Positions 1 to 11,968 of a stretch of DNA of 64,000 nucleotides are shown here, one piece after another. The DNA lies in NCBI RefSeq assembly GCF_000003195.3, contig NC_012878.2:8801945-8865944 (forward strand), given 5' to 3'. The first letter of the stretch is position 1. The number at the start of each line of letters is the position of its first letter. Source of the DNA: Sorghum bicolor (Eukaryota > Streptophyta > Magnoliopsida > Poales > Poaceae). Both the position numbers and the translations under genes were made by a program. The notes below the pieces were generated by a model, which did no database searches, had not been told where the DNA came from, and was given only the letters and a program-made list of their open reading frames with translations.

Positions 1-230
1 ATACTCCCCTTTGGGTGATTACCACGATATGCATATATCCCATTAAAACCTCTATCCGAAAATCCAATGGGAAAAATGGTTCTTAGAGAAAAGAGTACAT
101 CACATTCGTTAATTGCATTGCACATATTTTCTCATTAAAAACCTTGTATGAGAAACCTTAAAGTAAAAACTCATAATGAAAAAAGAGTACACCATATAAC
201 CTTCTTGGCCATATATTTTTTAGGACATTC
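1..230 (-). mobile_element. Edge of an LTR retroelement (3' non-coding region before the LTR)
   Basis: Read on the minus strand, this stretch has the repeated phrases around ACAAGGTTTTTAATGAG and CCCATTGG and ends in a purine-rich AAAGGGGAGT at the window edge. That layout resembles the stretch between pol and the 3' LTR in many plant Ty1/copia elements, where the purine run is the polypurine tract. No pol coding sequence could be recognised to its right, and the LTR itself would lie outside the window. The family assignment rests on recalled similarity only. Confidence 0.4.
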
Positions 231-2100
231 TATTCTTTATGAATAGGTATTTCTCTTCATGATAAATGCATAAACTTCAACGTTTTTAGCAAATATGATC
301 TACTTGATCTTTGTAATTCTAGTGGTTTTAATTACCTTAAAGGTACATTCAATCAAATTCCCCCCTCTCATAAAGCCATTCTTTGAATATTATTGTTCAA
401 ATCACACTTTGCATAAATGTGTTCTTAATAATGGTATGCAGTACCATAATACTATATCATTCAAAAATGTTGGCTCATAATTATTTTATGAATTATAATA
501 TAAGCAAATAAGACCAATATGCTTCATACATAAATGACCACTTATTAATTGTGCAAAATAAATAAAATTTATCCTTTAGATAATAAATCCTTTCAAAGGA
601 TTATAGAGGTAAATACTTTACCATATTCAATATCCTCTAGATATTGTATCAAACTTAGTTCTCTAAATCTTCCTTGGTAGATTTCTAAATTATATTTTTT
701 TCTATAAATCTCTAGGATTTTGATTGTATCATTAAACAATAAATCTAGTTCTATATTTAGCATTTAGGGGATAATTTAATTACGAAAATCACCATTATTC
801 TTATATCTTCTATGGTATTTAGAGGATATCAAAACTTTATTGCTAGCTTTACAATATGCACTTTCTAAGTGTTTCTATGATACCTTCATGGTATTCAGAA
901 TTTCTCATTTTATGTTTTCTTGGGTCTACATTCACTTCAGGAATTAATGGTGTTTTTCAAGAATCGACTGGTAAATCCTTCATGGATTAAATCCTTTAAG
1001 GATGTTCTCATTTTATTGAGTAATATTTCTCTTCTAGAGAAATACTCTCTACTACATGAGATTTTATTATGCGATATACACAATGAGATAGTGTTATTCA
1101 CTACAAAGTCATTCAATGACTTTTCCTTCTAGGACATGCTCTTCTTAAGACTTCAATATTTATTCAGGAATATCCTATTCTACCTTAGACTTATCACCTT
1201 TGAGGCTCATATTTATTTTTCCTAGCATAATGGATTTTTGAGATGAATGAATGGTTGTTATTAATTCTAAAAATTTGCATATACCATAATCCTAAAAAAT
1301 GCGAGGATGTTCCTAAGAGTATTTTGTATAATCATCCGCTATTTTTTTGCATTTTGGCACTTGTTTACATGTAGTAAACTCATACGCACATGACGACTTC
1401 AATAACAACAATATATGCATACCTTCATGAAGAAGGAATATCCTGGACTGTCCTGAATGACAATATTATATAGCATGGCCATTTATTAAATCCTAGTAGA
1501 ATATTCTACTGCCATTAAAGTGAAGTGGATCTTAAGCATAACTCCTAATTTTACTCTCAAATAACGAGTACACAACCAAGCTAAATCCCAAAGGTTTTAT
1601 GGGACTCATTGAATGAGAAATTCTAGAAGATATCCTACATATAATTGCATAATAACATAAATAATGAAACTCAATTTTCAAGCTATATGACCATATGGGA
1701 TATAATGTTGCTCTATAAACAAATATAATGAGCTTGGGGCTTTGTGATTAAAAGTCATAGAAGACGAGATGATAAATAAGACTTTTTCTTATTTCAGAAG
1801 AAATATTTCTTGAAATAGAAAGATTGAGAGCATTGAAGTACTAGAAGTATTCAAATTTATCATCCATAATTACTTGATATAAGAGATTCAATGTCTAGAG
1901 AAATTAAACACTCACTAATCACAACATACTAGACTAATGCCTATAGCAATTACACGACATAAGAGGCAACACAAGAACAATGGACTCATCTTCCTCATGT
2001 GTTTTAGCGGTTAGTCCATGGCATGCATTACCATGAAGCCAGAACCAATGGATCCAATGAAAACACGACACAAGAAAAGAAGAGGAGGCACCATAGAAAC
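231..2100. other. AT-rich intergenic DNA, no gene seen
   Basis: About 1.9 kb of AT-rich sequence with stops in all frames and only short chance ORFs of 60-70 codons without recognisable motifs. It may be the decayed body of the retroelement whose edge is at position 1, but I found no gag or pol signature in it. Confidence 0.5.
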
Positions 2101-2111
2101 ACGACAAAAAA

Positions 2112-3290
2112 ATAAGCTTGCAATTGGCTATTCCACTATCCTCAAGTCATCATCATCAGTTTCAGCATTTTGTAAAGAAGAGTCAAAAGGGAAATTTTCA
2201 TATTCTTTGCCCATATAATGTTGTGTGACAGCAGCTTGAGAAGGCATTGTGAGAGCGGCCTGAGAAGGTTGTGTGAGAGCAGTTTGAGGAGGTTGTGTGA
2301 GCAGCTTGAGAAGGCTGTGGGAGAGTAGCTTGAGAAGGTTGTGGGACATAAACTTGATAAGGTAAAATGGAGGTGGAGTTCATGGTCCCCTCAGCAGTAT
2401 GTCCTACACCAGAAAGTGAAGTCAACAACTAATGTTTAGGCGAACTGAACACAACTTGCTTGGTTGGTAGGAAAATAAAGATTCGGCAATGGTAACAGAC
2501 CATCATATAGCCTTCCTATAGCCTCAAACAACGTGAAAGAATTATTCCAAAATTTCTTGGTCTTACAATGAGACTATTCAATGAATACAAGAATGAAAAG
2601 TAATTAGCAAATGCGACTAAAGCAAGCACTATGTTTAAGATTTTTTTTTGCGAACACACTATATTTAAGTATTTAACAAGAATTAACATCAGCAAGAGAC
2701 AAGAAATCTCACAGTAATGATGTTCTTCCAAACAACTTCATCTCCTTCAATCCTACACAGCTTATGATCCGATGATGCACTCCTTTCTTTCTACTTTTAG
2801 AATTCTATATTCCCTCATCAGCTCTTTCTCTTTGTCTTGAATTTGAACTTCTGTAAACTTGACATGGGGGGTTCTTCTCATGGGGTGATTTGATGATTCG
2901 GTTCCATTCGTGTATGGACTAACTGTTCTGACTCCTATAACAATTGCTGTTGTGATCATGTAGTAGGTCAACCAAAGCCTTTGCAGATCCTGTGTTCCAA
3001 CTGGCTATTGAACGATCAATTATAGCTGGAACAGAGAAGCACACATAATAAGCTACAGATAATTACATGTGTTTAGTCTACCAACCTACTGATCTTGAGA
3101 AGCCATATGTGCATTTAACGGGACAAGAAAAGGTGAAAACATGACATACCTTTTGGCGATGCCTTTTTCTTTTGATCTCTTGAAATCTTTGGAGATGGCT
3201 TTCGTTGGACAGCTGCAGCTTGGATAAAATTCAACCTCAGAGACCCTCTTCCAAACATTGTTGCTGCAAATACAAATTAAAAATCTGTAT
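2112..3290 (-). pseudogene. PIF/Harbinger ORF1-like (Myb/SANT-like) remnant
   Basis: Two coding-like pieces lie on the minus strand. One (about 2760-2900) ends in a charged helix-like stretch, VKFTEVQIQDKEKELMREYR, as seen near the end of the Myb/SANT-like ORF1 proteins that accompany PIF/Harbinger transposases. The other (about 2128-2430) contains QPSQAA repeats followed by acidic sequence. The frames are broken and no intact reading frame exists. A recognisable Harbinger transposase remnant follows in the same orientation at 3440-4060, which supports one decayed two-gene element. The ORF1 call is inferred from context and weak similarity; it could instead be an unrelated low-complexity host fragment. 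Confidence 0.4.
2221..2355 (-). repeat. 24-bp minisatellite encoding QPSQAALT-type repeats
   Basis: Five to six diverged copies of a 24-bp unit (plus-strand core GTGTGAGAGCAGCTTGAGAAGG). On the minus strand each unit encodes an eight-residue repeat resembling QPSQAALT, with one unit shortened so the frame shifts. Unit length in multiples of three suggests expansion while it was still coding. Confidence 0.75.
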
Positions 3291-3439
3291 CAAATTTTAA
3301 ACATGCAAAAATATCATGATGCAAATAGAAGAATCTGACAGAGCTTAAAAGATAGAAAATATAGAAGCAAAAAAAATCATGAGATACCAGTTAATACTCA
3401 CATTTATTAGGACAAGTTGTGACTATAGTCATTCCACAT

Positions 3440-4060
3440 ACTTAGCGCTATCATATCTCTAACTATGTTTCCATCATCTACTTGACTGCTAAGGGACATC
3501 ACATCATTACTGTAGTAGTTGTCACCTTCAGGGAGATGAACAAAATGTTCTGGATATATGTTGCTTCTTTGGTGATTCAACCAACCCTAATCCCCATTAA
3601 GCATCCGTATAACATTGTGGAAGACCACTATTGCCGTTGGTATCTTCACTTGGTTTTCAATAGGGTGATGCGTTCCAACTTCTAATTAAGATAGGGAAGC
3701 ATTTCTTAAGAACACCAATTGCTCTCTCTATGTGATTCCTCAATATGGCATGCCTATGATTGAACAACTCCTTATAATTTCTTGGTTGTCGCTGTCCATG
3801 CCTAAATTCCTAAGAACCCTAGCATCCGTTGCAAATCCCTCCCCACTAGATGATATAAAAGAAAAATACATATGAAAATCACACACCAACATCTTTCCTA
3901 TTGAAGGAGATGCCTTGCTTGGTCCCCAAAGTACTTAGTTGGGGTGACCAGTTTCACATGACCTTCACATACACACCACATATGCTCTCCTTTACGGTCG
4001 GGGTCCAGATGTGAGCTAGTTAGGAAAATGATAAAATTTGTTGTTGGACATGCCATGTGA
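3440..4060 (-). pseudogene. PIF/Harbinger transposase pseudogene (DDE, C-terminal part)
   Basis: Read on the minus strand across several frames, the sequence gives the hallmarks of the Harbinger DDE transposase C-terminus. These are a degenerate GEGFATDARVLR block (the family's GxExSxxDxxVL region), then NHRHAILRNHIERAIGVLKK with the conserved R-N-x-I-E-R-x-x-G-x-x-K pattern, then KTQVKIPxA-like and HNxIR-like pieces, and finally a PEGDNYY tail. Multiple frameshifts and stops make it non-functional. Only the second half of the protein is visible. It lies just upstream, in the same orientation, of an ORF1-like remnant, the usual PIF pair. Confidence 0.7.
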
Positions 4061-4856
4061 TGGCTCTTTGCTAACGGACACCTATTTTCGAGCGATTTCT
4101 AAAAGACACCCTAGTTCTTGACAAATTGATTGGTGGACACCGTGCTTAACAATATAAGATCATATAAGTGCCCTAAAATTATAAATTCTTCTAGACTCTA
4201 TATGACGAGAACCACATAGTAAAAATATTATTTTGCACTAAAAATGATTATTTTGTCTCTCTTCATAAATAAACAAAGTTAACCATGGTTAATTCTTTCA
4301 TCTATCTGTAGGACACTAAAAATCTTGAAAAAATCATAGAATACGTACATCACCAAATCATAACTATTCTAAAAATATTATCTCAAAATAATAAAGTTTA
4401 TAATGATATATTTAGCATAACTGAATTATAGATTTATCTCCTGTGAAACTTAAATGATATATAAAACTTTATTATTTTGAGCTGATAGTTTTAGCATAGT
4501 CATGATTTGGTGATCTACGCAATTTATGATTTTTTCAAGATTTTTAGTGTCCTATAAATACATGAACAAATTAATCATGGCTAACTTTGTTTATTTATGA
4601 AGAAAGGCAAAATAGTCATTTTTAGTGTAAAATAATATTTTACTACGTGGTTCTGATCATGTAGAGTCTAGAAAATTTTATGGTATAATTTTGGAGCATT
4701 TATATGATTTTATCTATTTTATAAAAGTATTTTATTAGACATGGTGTCCACCAACCAATTTGTCAACAACTATAGTGTCTTTTAGAAATCGTTTGAAAAT
4801 AGGTGTCCACCAGCAAAAAGCTATCACTTGGCATGTCCAACAACAAATTTTATCAT
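4028..4856. mobile_element. 829-bp fold-back element (near-perfect inverted repeat)
   Basis: The left end ATGATAAAATTTGTTGTTGG is matched in inverse orientation at the right end, and the match continues through most of the element with a small loop near 4425-4465. Shared inner landmarks include the AATAATAAAGTTT core near the loop and the AACTTTGTTTATTTATGAAG block. There is no coding sequence. This is a MITE-like or fold-back DNA element whose transcript would fold into a hairpin of about 400 bp. A clear target duplication was not found at its ends, so its superfamily is open. Confidence 0.8.
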
Positions 4857-4913
4857 AAAATATACAACATCTGCATAGGACGAAGGAGGCAGTGTATACA
4901 GAGGTAGAGGTAA

Positions 4914-5137
4914 GGGAGTGTTTGGTTGGGGTGTTAAAGTTTAACAGGTACTGTAGTATTTTCGTCTTATTTGATAATTAGTGTCCAATCATAGAATAAT
5001 TAGGCTTAAAAGATTACAAATTACTCTCTAGCTGTGTTTTTAGTTTCATAAATACTCTATATTTAGTACTCCATACATGTGTCCAAACATTCGATGTGAC
5101 GGAAGTTAAACTTTATCAACGCCAACCAAACAGGGCC
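4914..5137. mobile_element. Tourist-like MITE, TSD TAA
   Basis: Imperfect terminal inverted repeats (GGGAGTGTTTGGTTGG at the left, CCAACCAAACAGGGCC at the right) enclose 224 bp of AT-rich non-coding DNA. The element is flanked on both sides by TAA (4911-4913 and 5138-5140), the usual 3-bp target of PIF/Harbinger-type MITEs. Confidence 0.85.
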
Positions 5138-5610
5138 TAAGACTCTAGCACTTCCAAGAATTGCAATGCTTCCTTGTAGCCGAAGACTAAGTTTATCCCT
5201 AAAAGCTTCAATTTCTAGAGCTGTCCTGAGTCAAACTTTTAAAACTTTCACTGAATTTCTAGAAAAAAACTCTAAGATTTATAATACCAAATTAATATTA
5301 TTAGATTTATCATAGAATATATTTTCTTAAAATACTCATTTTATGTCATAGATAAGATGTTCTTTCTATAAAGTTGGTTAAACTTAAAAAAATTTAACTG
5401 ATATAAATTCTAGAAGTTGAAGCTTTTAGAGACTGAGGAAGTACATCCTCAACATGTAGGTGGTACTCTGGGTTGATTCAGAGCTGAGGGTAGGGCGGTA
5501 TTGTATCACCTAGCCAGCTATCCAATGTCAGCCTAGGTGAGGTACTCCGCTAGTGATAGCAATCTTGTGGGCACAGATCTACACAATATACATAGTTTAG
5601 ATCTATACAC

Positions 5611-5852
5611 GGCCTTGTTTAGATGTCAATAGTTTTTGAAGTTTGACACTGTAACATTTTCGTTTGTATTTGATAATTATTGTCCAACTATAAACTAACT
5701 AGACTCAAAAGATTCATCTCGTAAATTACAGTCAAACTGTGTTATTAGTTATTTTCTTATCTATACTTAATGCTTCATGTATATGTCTAAAGATTCGATG
5801 TGATGGAGAATTTTATAAACTTTTGGAATTTTAGATACATCTAAATAAGGCC
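5611..5852. mobile_element. GGCCTTGTTTAG-type MITE
   Basis: Starts GGCCTTGTTTAGATG and ends CATCTAAATAAGGCC with the same internal phrases as the other copies in this window (attcgatgtgatgg, gtccaactata). No target duplication is obvious. Confidence 0.8.
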
Positions 5853-7210
5853 ATAGTCGTGCTCCAATTATGGACAATCTTGTGTTTCTGCTTCACTTCG
5901 ACTAGTGAGAGTCGTGTGGTTTTGGCCCTCGGGTTAGATAGAGTAGAGATTTGTGCCTAGCTATGAGGCCATGACCTCATTGAGGATATTATTTATATTT
6001 TATTTTGGCTCGCTTGCTCCCACTAAGGTTGCAAACTACATCTAAATATTCTAGGATCACCAGATCCTTTCTCTTATTTATATTGTATGATGTTGACCAT
6101 GGCCTGCACATTCTAGTAGTGTGAAGGTAAGCCTGACTATGATCCTATCAAGGACTCGTATGTTAGACAGGACTATGTTTACACTCAAGGATGTCAGTGG
6201 ATGGGATCTTCACCAAATTTTACTGCAACGTCTAGTTGACATCTTTTGTTTGATTTAGTCTCGGTGGACTTGTACTTGTACCCATAGGCAGCTTGTATTA
6301 GGGTCGATGGAATGTAATTTCGATTTTATGTAAACACTTTGTATGCATCTAAAATGGTCTGAACGTGAGGTTGCACAAACCAAATGTGAAATCCACTAAC
6401 CAGTCCTAATTCTTTCTTTTTCATATTCTACATCTGCTTTACAGACTATATATTATACAATGCTTCTATCCTAATCCTCTCTCCTTGATGCTTGCTTTTC
6501 GTACGCATCCTCATGATGTCGCCATTGTTTAGTGTCAAACCTGCTTTATTAGGTCTGGGGCCTGATCATGGTCAGGGCAAATGAGGAGGAATATGTCCCC
6601 TCAACTTACATCGCATCAATCAAGCCAAGGATGAAAATGTTTCCTTGCTTCATTACGCAAGTAATCCGCTGCTGCCACATGTTAATTCATACTTGAAGTG
6701 GAACTTTCAGATGTTTCACCCAAATCTCATCCTATCTCGCTGAAAACGACAGGCCTGATGATTCATCAAACAACACCACTGTTACATCTCCTGACCTCTG
6801 CAGCCCGGTAGGTCCGTAGGTGTACCATGTGTATATGCTAGTGATCAGTCTTTGTCAGGGAGAGATGACAAACCAAGGAGAACAATGATTGATAGATCTT
6901 TATATGTCAGTACAGAACTGGTAACAGTCACAAGAACATGTAGAACTAATTTTGATAGCTCGCAAATTGGGTTCATGCATGCATTCAGGGAAGCTAAGGT
7001 ATTCTACAAGAAGGGTGACATGATCATGTTTGTGTGCAGTGGAGGTCATTCTGCCTGTCCTTGTCAGTGATCACTGCAAGTGCAAACTGAATATTGTAGG
7101 CTCATCTTTCACCTTTTCCACGCTCTGAAATATGACGGGAAACTACTTTGCCATCCCTTTGTGTCAACATAAAGCTAAGATGATAAGAGAAATATGATAA
7201 CAAGATACAT
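5853..7210. other. Intergenic, no gene supported
   Basis: About 1.4 kb between the MITE and the MYB gene's 3' region. A 72-codon plus-strand ORF at 6852-7070 has no recognisable domain or codon bias and is treated as chance. Confidence 0.5.
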
Positions 7211-7217
7211 AATTTAT
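7211..7217 (-). terminator. Candidate polyadenylation signal of the MYB gene
   Basis: The minus strand reads AATAAATT about 160 bp beyond the MYB stop codon, a canonical near-upstream poly(A) element at a plausible distance. It is not proven by transcript data. Confidence 0.35.
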
Positions 7218-7374
7218 TGCTTCTCTTTGCTTTGTTCTTTTTTTTTCAGCCGGCGTGATTGATCATGCTAGGAAATTACAGTATAGCTTCCTGCTGCTTC
7301 TGTTTCCTTATCTCCTAGACGCCAGTTTCCGATTCCCATCCTTCTTTTTGATGAGAACCGAGGATAGAAGAAGA

Positions 7375-8752
7375 TCAGGTAACTCTGATAGTTCCAAAAA
7401 GAGGCGTTCCCCGGGAGGCACCACCAGGCTGTTCAGATAACCGGGATGTCGACATCTTCAGCTCCAGATCAGGCATCTGGAGTTGTGCCTGATGCGGCTT
7501 TGCCATCAGGTAGAGGGAAGATGGGTTCTGTGTCTGTGATGCATCACTACTACCACTACCACTACCAGCACACTGTGATGCGCTGCTCATCATCAGGTTC
7601 AGGCATGGTGGCAGCGGCACAGCTCCCTTCGTCGTCCTTGCGTCGACGGCCACCGGCGACAGGCTGGGGAATTGCAGCTCGGATACTGATGCTGTCCTGC
7701 GGAGTGCTGCCTTGTTGGCACCTTCATCCTGCAGAGTGTGTTGATAACAGGTAAAGACACGGCCGTGGAACAAAAGGTGAACTGATCGTAGAATTCGTCA
7801 GATCAGTTACCGCATCAAAGAGGCTGGACCTCCTCTTCTTTTGAGTGAGGCTGTTCTGCCTCAGGAAGTACTTCTGAGCATGGCTGGCCACCTGCGTCGG
7901 TGTCCGTGTCGTGACAAAGTGTCGGGAAATGCCTCGCCAATCGCCCCTCCCAAGCTTGTCTAGGCCGGCAAGGAACATCCGGTGCTCTTCCTCGGTCCAT
8001 GGAACTCCTGAGACACTTGTTTCGATTATTCAGAAGTTACAAAAGAATACAAGGACGTCCTGAAATGTGAAACAGCTCTGAGGCATGCTGATCATTCAGG
8101 ACATAACTATTCGTTAGTTGCTACAAACTGGCTGCGAAAATATTTCGTCGTTAATCACTTGACAATTTCTCAATTCGACCAAGAGTTTATCGTTCTGCAG
8201 AAAACGTACAGTCCAAACATGCATAAATTGTGGTATTCAGAAACTATGACAAGTAACTGAAATTCACAGCTTCGGAACAACATTCAGGGTCAAACTAAAT
8301 TCAATCGAACTGTGGAGATAAAGAAACTCTGAAACAGAGCTACAAAATAACAAAATTAACTGAAGTAAGCACATTAGTTTGTTCACAACCTCACCTTTCT
8401 TCCTGTCCTGAACCCTGACCACGAGGCCATCCGACACGTACCCTCCGGTGATCCTCTGGGAGCTCTCCTCTATCGAGGCAAGCGAAGACGAAGACGATGA
8501 CACAGAAGGCGACAAGCTTGACGAAGCAGCAGCAGCTCCATAGCAGGCAATAGGTGACAGGCACTCCATGCTGAGGCACTTCTTGAGAGGAGAGGAGCCT
8601 ACCTGCAGCTGCACCCCAAACAGCCTCAAGCTACCACAGCTAGTAGTAGTACTAGTGCTGTTGATGCTAATGCTGGTCACTTGGCATCTGTGACCACTGC
8701 AAGTTCTGGAGTTGTGGCCATTGTTTCCACAACTTGAGCACTTCCTAGCCAT
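7375..8752 (-). CDS. MYB-related transcription factor, SHAQKYF class (R/KLFGV-type repressor)
   Basis: Three exons: 8752-8395, 8007-7811 and 7728-7375. All introns are GT-AG, the phases match, and the total is 909 nt (302 residues). The start is taken at [12 protein letters not shown] because this is the family's conserved N-terminus; an in-frame upstream ATG at 8785 exists. Domains in order: an N-terminal zinc-knuckle-like CX2CX4HX4C (residues about 4-18), an RLFGVQL motif (about 38-44) matching the R/KLFGV repression motif, a Ser-rich stretch, then a single MYB repeat opening [16 protein letters not shown] and closing with SHAQKYF. This is the KUA1/MYBH/MYBS3-like subgroup: nuclear proteins that bind TATCCA/I-box-like promoter sites, usually as repressors in growth, senescence or sugar responses. 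The C-terminal exon is low-complexity. It appears intact and is the only convincing host gene in the window. The exact orthologue cannot be named from sequence alone. Confidence 0.93.
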
Positions 8753-8874
8753 GCTCAATTGTGATGGCTGGAACAAGGGGCACAAGAAGTTGCGGTGTAG
8801 TAGTTGGAGTCAGCCAAGAAAGAGAGAACTTCTGTCCAACTAGACAAGATGGAGTAAGATGGTGTAGCTAGAGG

Positions 8875-8882
8875 TTTAATAG
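8875..8882 (-). promoter_or_regulatory. Possible TATA box of the MYB gene
   Basis: The minus strand reads CTATTAAA about 125 bp upstream of the MARK start codon, which would place transcription start some 90 nt before the ATG. It is weak evidence taken alone. Confidence 0.35.
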
Positions 8883-9045
8883 AGGGTGCAGAATGTATTG
8901 GGAAATTACTAAACAGTCCTGTATCATAGAAGGGGACAAGTATGACAATCCTGTTTTTTATGGTTGTGGTATTCAGAATCCGCAGGTATCTGTCGAGTCT
9001 CTGCCACTACTATACTTGCCGTCACTTTCAGTACACAGCTTATAA

Positions 9046-9266
9046 GTTCGCAAAATTTTTCAAGATTCCCCGTCACATCGAATCTTGCGGCACATGCATG
9101 GAGCATTAAATATACATGAAAACAAAAACTATTTGCACAGTTTATCTGTAAACCGCGAGATGAATCTTTTGAGCCTATTTACTCTATAATTGGACAATGT
9201 TTGTCAAATAAAAACGAAAGTGCTACAGTGCCCTTTTTCGCAAGTTTTTGCGAACTGAACAAGGCC
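9046..9266. mobile_element. GGCCTTGTTTAG-type MITE, left end truncated
   Basis: The interior and the right end (GAACTGAACAAGGCC) match the family. The left end lacks the first dozen bases and starts at GTTCGCAAAA. TAA is present on both sides (9043-9045 and 9267-9269), suggesting loss of only the left terminal bases. Confidence 0.75.
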
Positions 9267-9700
9267 TAAATCTACTCTACCGCATAGTGTTTGGTTAGTA
9301 ACTTATGATTTTTTGAATCCGTATTTCAATCAGAGAATGTCAGATGATTGCAACAGTATAAGTTTCCTAGTCACGTTCATCTTACAGAAATTGACTCAAG
9401 ATTTTATAAAGTACTCTAGTTGATGATGTCTTAATCACGATCGCAGGTCGAATACAGTATACTACTACAAGATAAATAATAGTACTATACGGTGATTGTC
9501 ATATCCACTTTATAGTGTATTATTCTTGAGTTAAAATAGATTAAACTCTACGTCAGAGGATTCATGAGCTCCTTAGCAAACAATTGCCGAATCATGGATT
9601 ATTCAAGTGTCCAAATTGAGCGAGGAGTTTTTTTTTTTTTTGCCTTTTTTGACAGTAGCTTGCAATATTTGGTTGCTAGGAAAAAAAATGAGGATATTTA

Positions 9701-10344
9701 GATCTTGTTTGGTTGAGCTGTGGCTTTTGAAAAAGTTGCTGTGAATTGTGGTCTGTGAAAAAGTTGAAGGCCATTTGGTTGGAGCAACAATAGAACTGTA
9801 GGTAGTGAAAGAAATATCGGTAATACCCCTGAACGCCTAGTGACTGTTTATATGTAAATTGCTCATACAAAATTAATTTATTCACTAATTCACACATAAA
9901 TAACTATTTTGCAAAGGAAAAATAATGCACTTCCACTGCTCATCGCTGTAGGGGGCCGTCGGGGTCGTGCCCACGCCAGAGTCACCGGTGTCGCCGTCCT
10001 GAAGATGTAGGGCAGGGAGAGGGCCGCTGCCAGACTGCTGGAGCCCACCCCTGCCGCCGGCCGTCAGGGTAGCGCCGGGGCATGGCGGCACTTGCGCCCG
10101 TGCTCATAGAAGGAGCACGTGTGGCGCCATCATTTACTTACGACGCGGACGGAAAAAGAAGGAAAAACGTATAAGGGTATATATTTGGACCACAAGCCCC
10201 TGAAAACCCTTCCCTAAAAAAGCCCCTGAAAGTAGGGGAGACCTGCTTTCAGTTTTGTACTAGAGCAAAAGCTGCTTTTGGTAAAACTAGTTGTGGCCCT
10301 TTGGATGGCTTAAAACCGGTTTAAAAGCCCAACCAAACAGGATC
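9701..10344. mobile_element. 644-bp Tourist-like element with GC-rich core, TSD TTA
   Basis: Terminal repeats read GATCTTGTTTGGTTGAGC at the left and, inverted, GATCCTGTTTGGTTGGGC at the right. TTA duplications lie at 9698-9700 and 10345-10347. It is longer than the other MITEs because it carries a GC-rich block at about 9945-10130 with no recognisable protein. That block could be an acquired fragment. Confidence 0.8.
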
Positions 10345-10418
10345 TTAACTAGTTGTATTCGCATACCTTGACAATTAGAGGTGAGAGTCTACCAAATGTA
10401 TGCTCCTGTTTAGGAAAT

Positions 10419-10622
10419 TCAGATACAGATTGATGGTTTTTTTTGTAAAAATGAATTAGGTTGTTGTTTGAATAAGGAGGTGGACCTCGTCGACAACGGC
10501 GACCCTAGGGGTGATGAAGGCCGAGAGTCTAGGCGGAAGAAGATATCCTCGGTGGTATCGACAGAGGACTCTGGCAGAGCGAAGGCCATGATCCCAATGA
10601 CGGTGGCTGCCCTATGAGCCAT
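10419..10622 (-). other. Coding-like GC-rich fragment, not recognised
   Basis: The minus strand has a 67-codon ORF with balanced composition (acidic, then Ser/Pro-rich) in otherwise AT-rich DNA. I do not recognise it. It may be a fragment of an exon carried here by a transposon, or chance. Confidence 0.2.
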
Positions 10623-10662
10623 GGATGCTTTGGAGTTTGGTGAAATAGAAATAGATCATGCC

Positions 10663-10952
10663 AGCTCACGAACGATCAACTAGTTCTGATGGGACAACGA
10701 TGGATGAAGGTAGGCAAACCAGCGATACATGGTGTTCACCTCACTTAAATCAGATGAAGATAGCACCGAGCAAAATCAGAGGGGCCAGCAGAGGTTGCGC
10801 CCCTAACTCACAAACGATCGGCTAGTTCTGATTGGACGACGATAGAAGAAGGCAGGCAAACTGGCGATACATGGTGTTTACCTTACTTGAAGCGGATGAA
10901 GATGACACCGAGGAAAATCAGAGGGGCCAGCAGGGGCTGCCCCCCCCCCCCC
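10663..10952. repeat. 145-bp tandem duplication ending in a poly-C run
   Basis: Two diverged copies of about 145 bp start at 10663 (CTCACGAACGATCAACTAG) and 10808 (CTCACAAACGATCGGCTAG), and each ends in CAGAGGGGCCAGCAG. The second copy runs into about 14 C residues near 10940-10953. No coding function was seen. The next kilobase, to 11968, holds a short TA run at about 11026-11042 and no supported gene. Confidence 0.8.
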
Positions 10953-11968
10953 CAACAGTGAAAGTTTCTTAAATACTCTTAATAAATATTACAGTGTGAA
11001 TATATTAATCTTGTTTTTTTTGTTATATATATATATATATATGCCTAGTCCTTCTTAATGAAAGTTGCTGGTTTTGCCTCCGACACAAGCGAAGGTTCGT
11101 AACGATGGCGCACTATGGGCGGCGGTGACTTGACGACTTTCACTCGCTAAATCTGGCCATTTTAGGAGAGGATGTTAGGAAGTAGGGATGCAACGAGGTT
11201 ACAGTTTTTTTTCCTCTTTTGGTTTTCTATTCTCTTCTTTGTTGAGTTGTGAGTCTAAGTGTTCCTGTATTTTTTTGGCTGTGTATATCCTTCACGACAC
11301 AGAGGCCGGATTAATGAATCCATTATCTAAAAACAAGCTCTCAGAGATACTCTAATAGAAGTAGATGAGAAACAAAAACAAATGCCTCCACTACAATCAG
11401 AGAGTATAAGTGCATATATAGAGTGAGTAAAGACCGGACGTCTTACTAGTACTAATTAATTCGAGCCTCTTTTGAAGCCTCTAATTAATATTTAAGATAA
11501 GTTTTAGAAAAAAATCTTATAAATTCTGATAAAATTTGTGCTATTAATAATAAGAGATATTGTTTGGAGCCTCTACGCATAGTAATTAGGAGCACTAGAA
11601 AAAGATAAATATAAAAAATTCTTTAAAATAGAAACTTTCAACTGTCAATTCACTAGACTCTAATCATGATTCATGATCAATACCTATTTAAATTCTTAAA
11701 CTAACCCAAATTTATGAAAATAGCATAAGGTAACCCTTAAAGGAATGGCTAAAATATCCTCCCTCACCATTACAAAAAATAGCACAAAATAAACACCTAA
11801 ACTTAAATCTGAAGTAATCCTTTAAATCTATGTATAAATTACCCACCCTACTACTATGAAAATAAAATAAATCAACCCCAATGATGATCTAAATTACTGA
11901 CTTATGTCATTATGAAAATAACCTAAAGTAAATTTATATATAATTACATGTCTTCGTGAGTATTAGAA

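Noticed and set aside
2221..2355. Possible CRISPR-like array
   Set aside because: Units are contiguous with no spacers, the period is 24 bp, and the context is a plant transposon; it is a coding minisatellite.
6852..7070. 72-codon plus-strand ORF upstream of the MYB 3' end
   Set aside because: No domain, no codon bias, no splice or promoter support.
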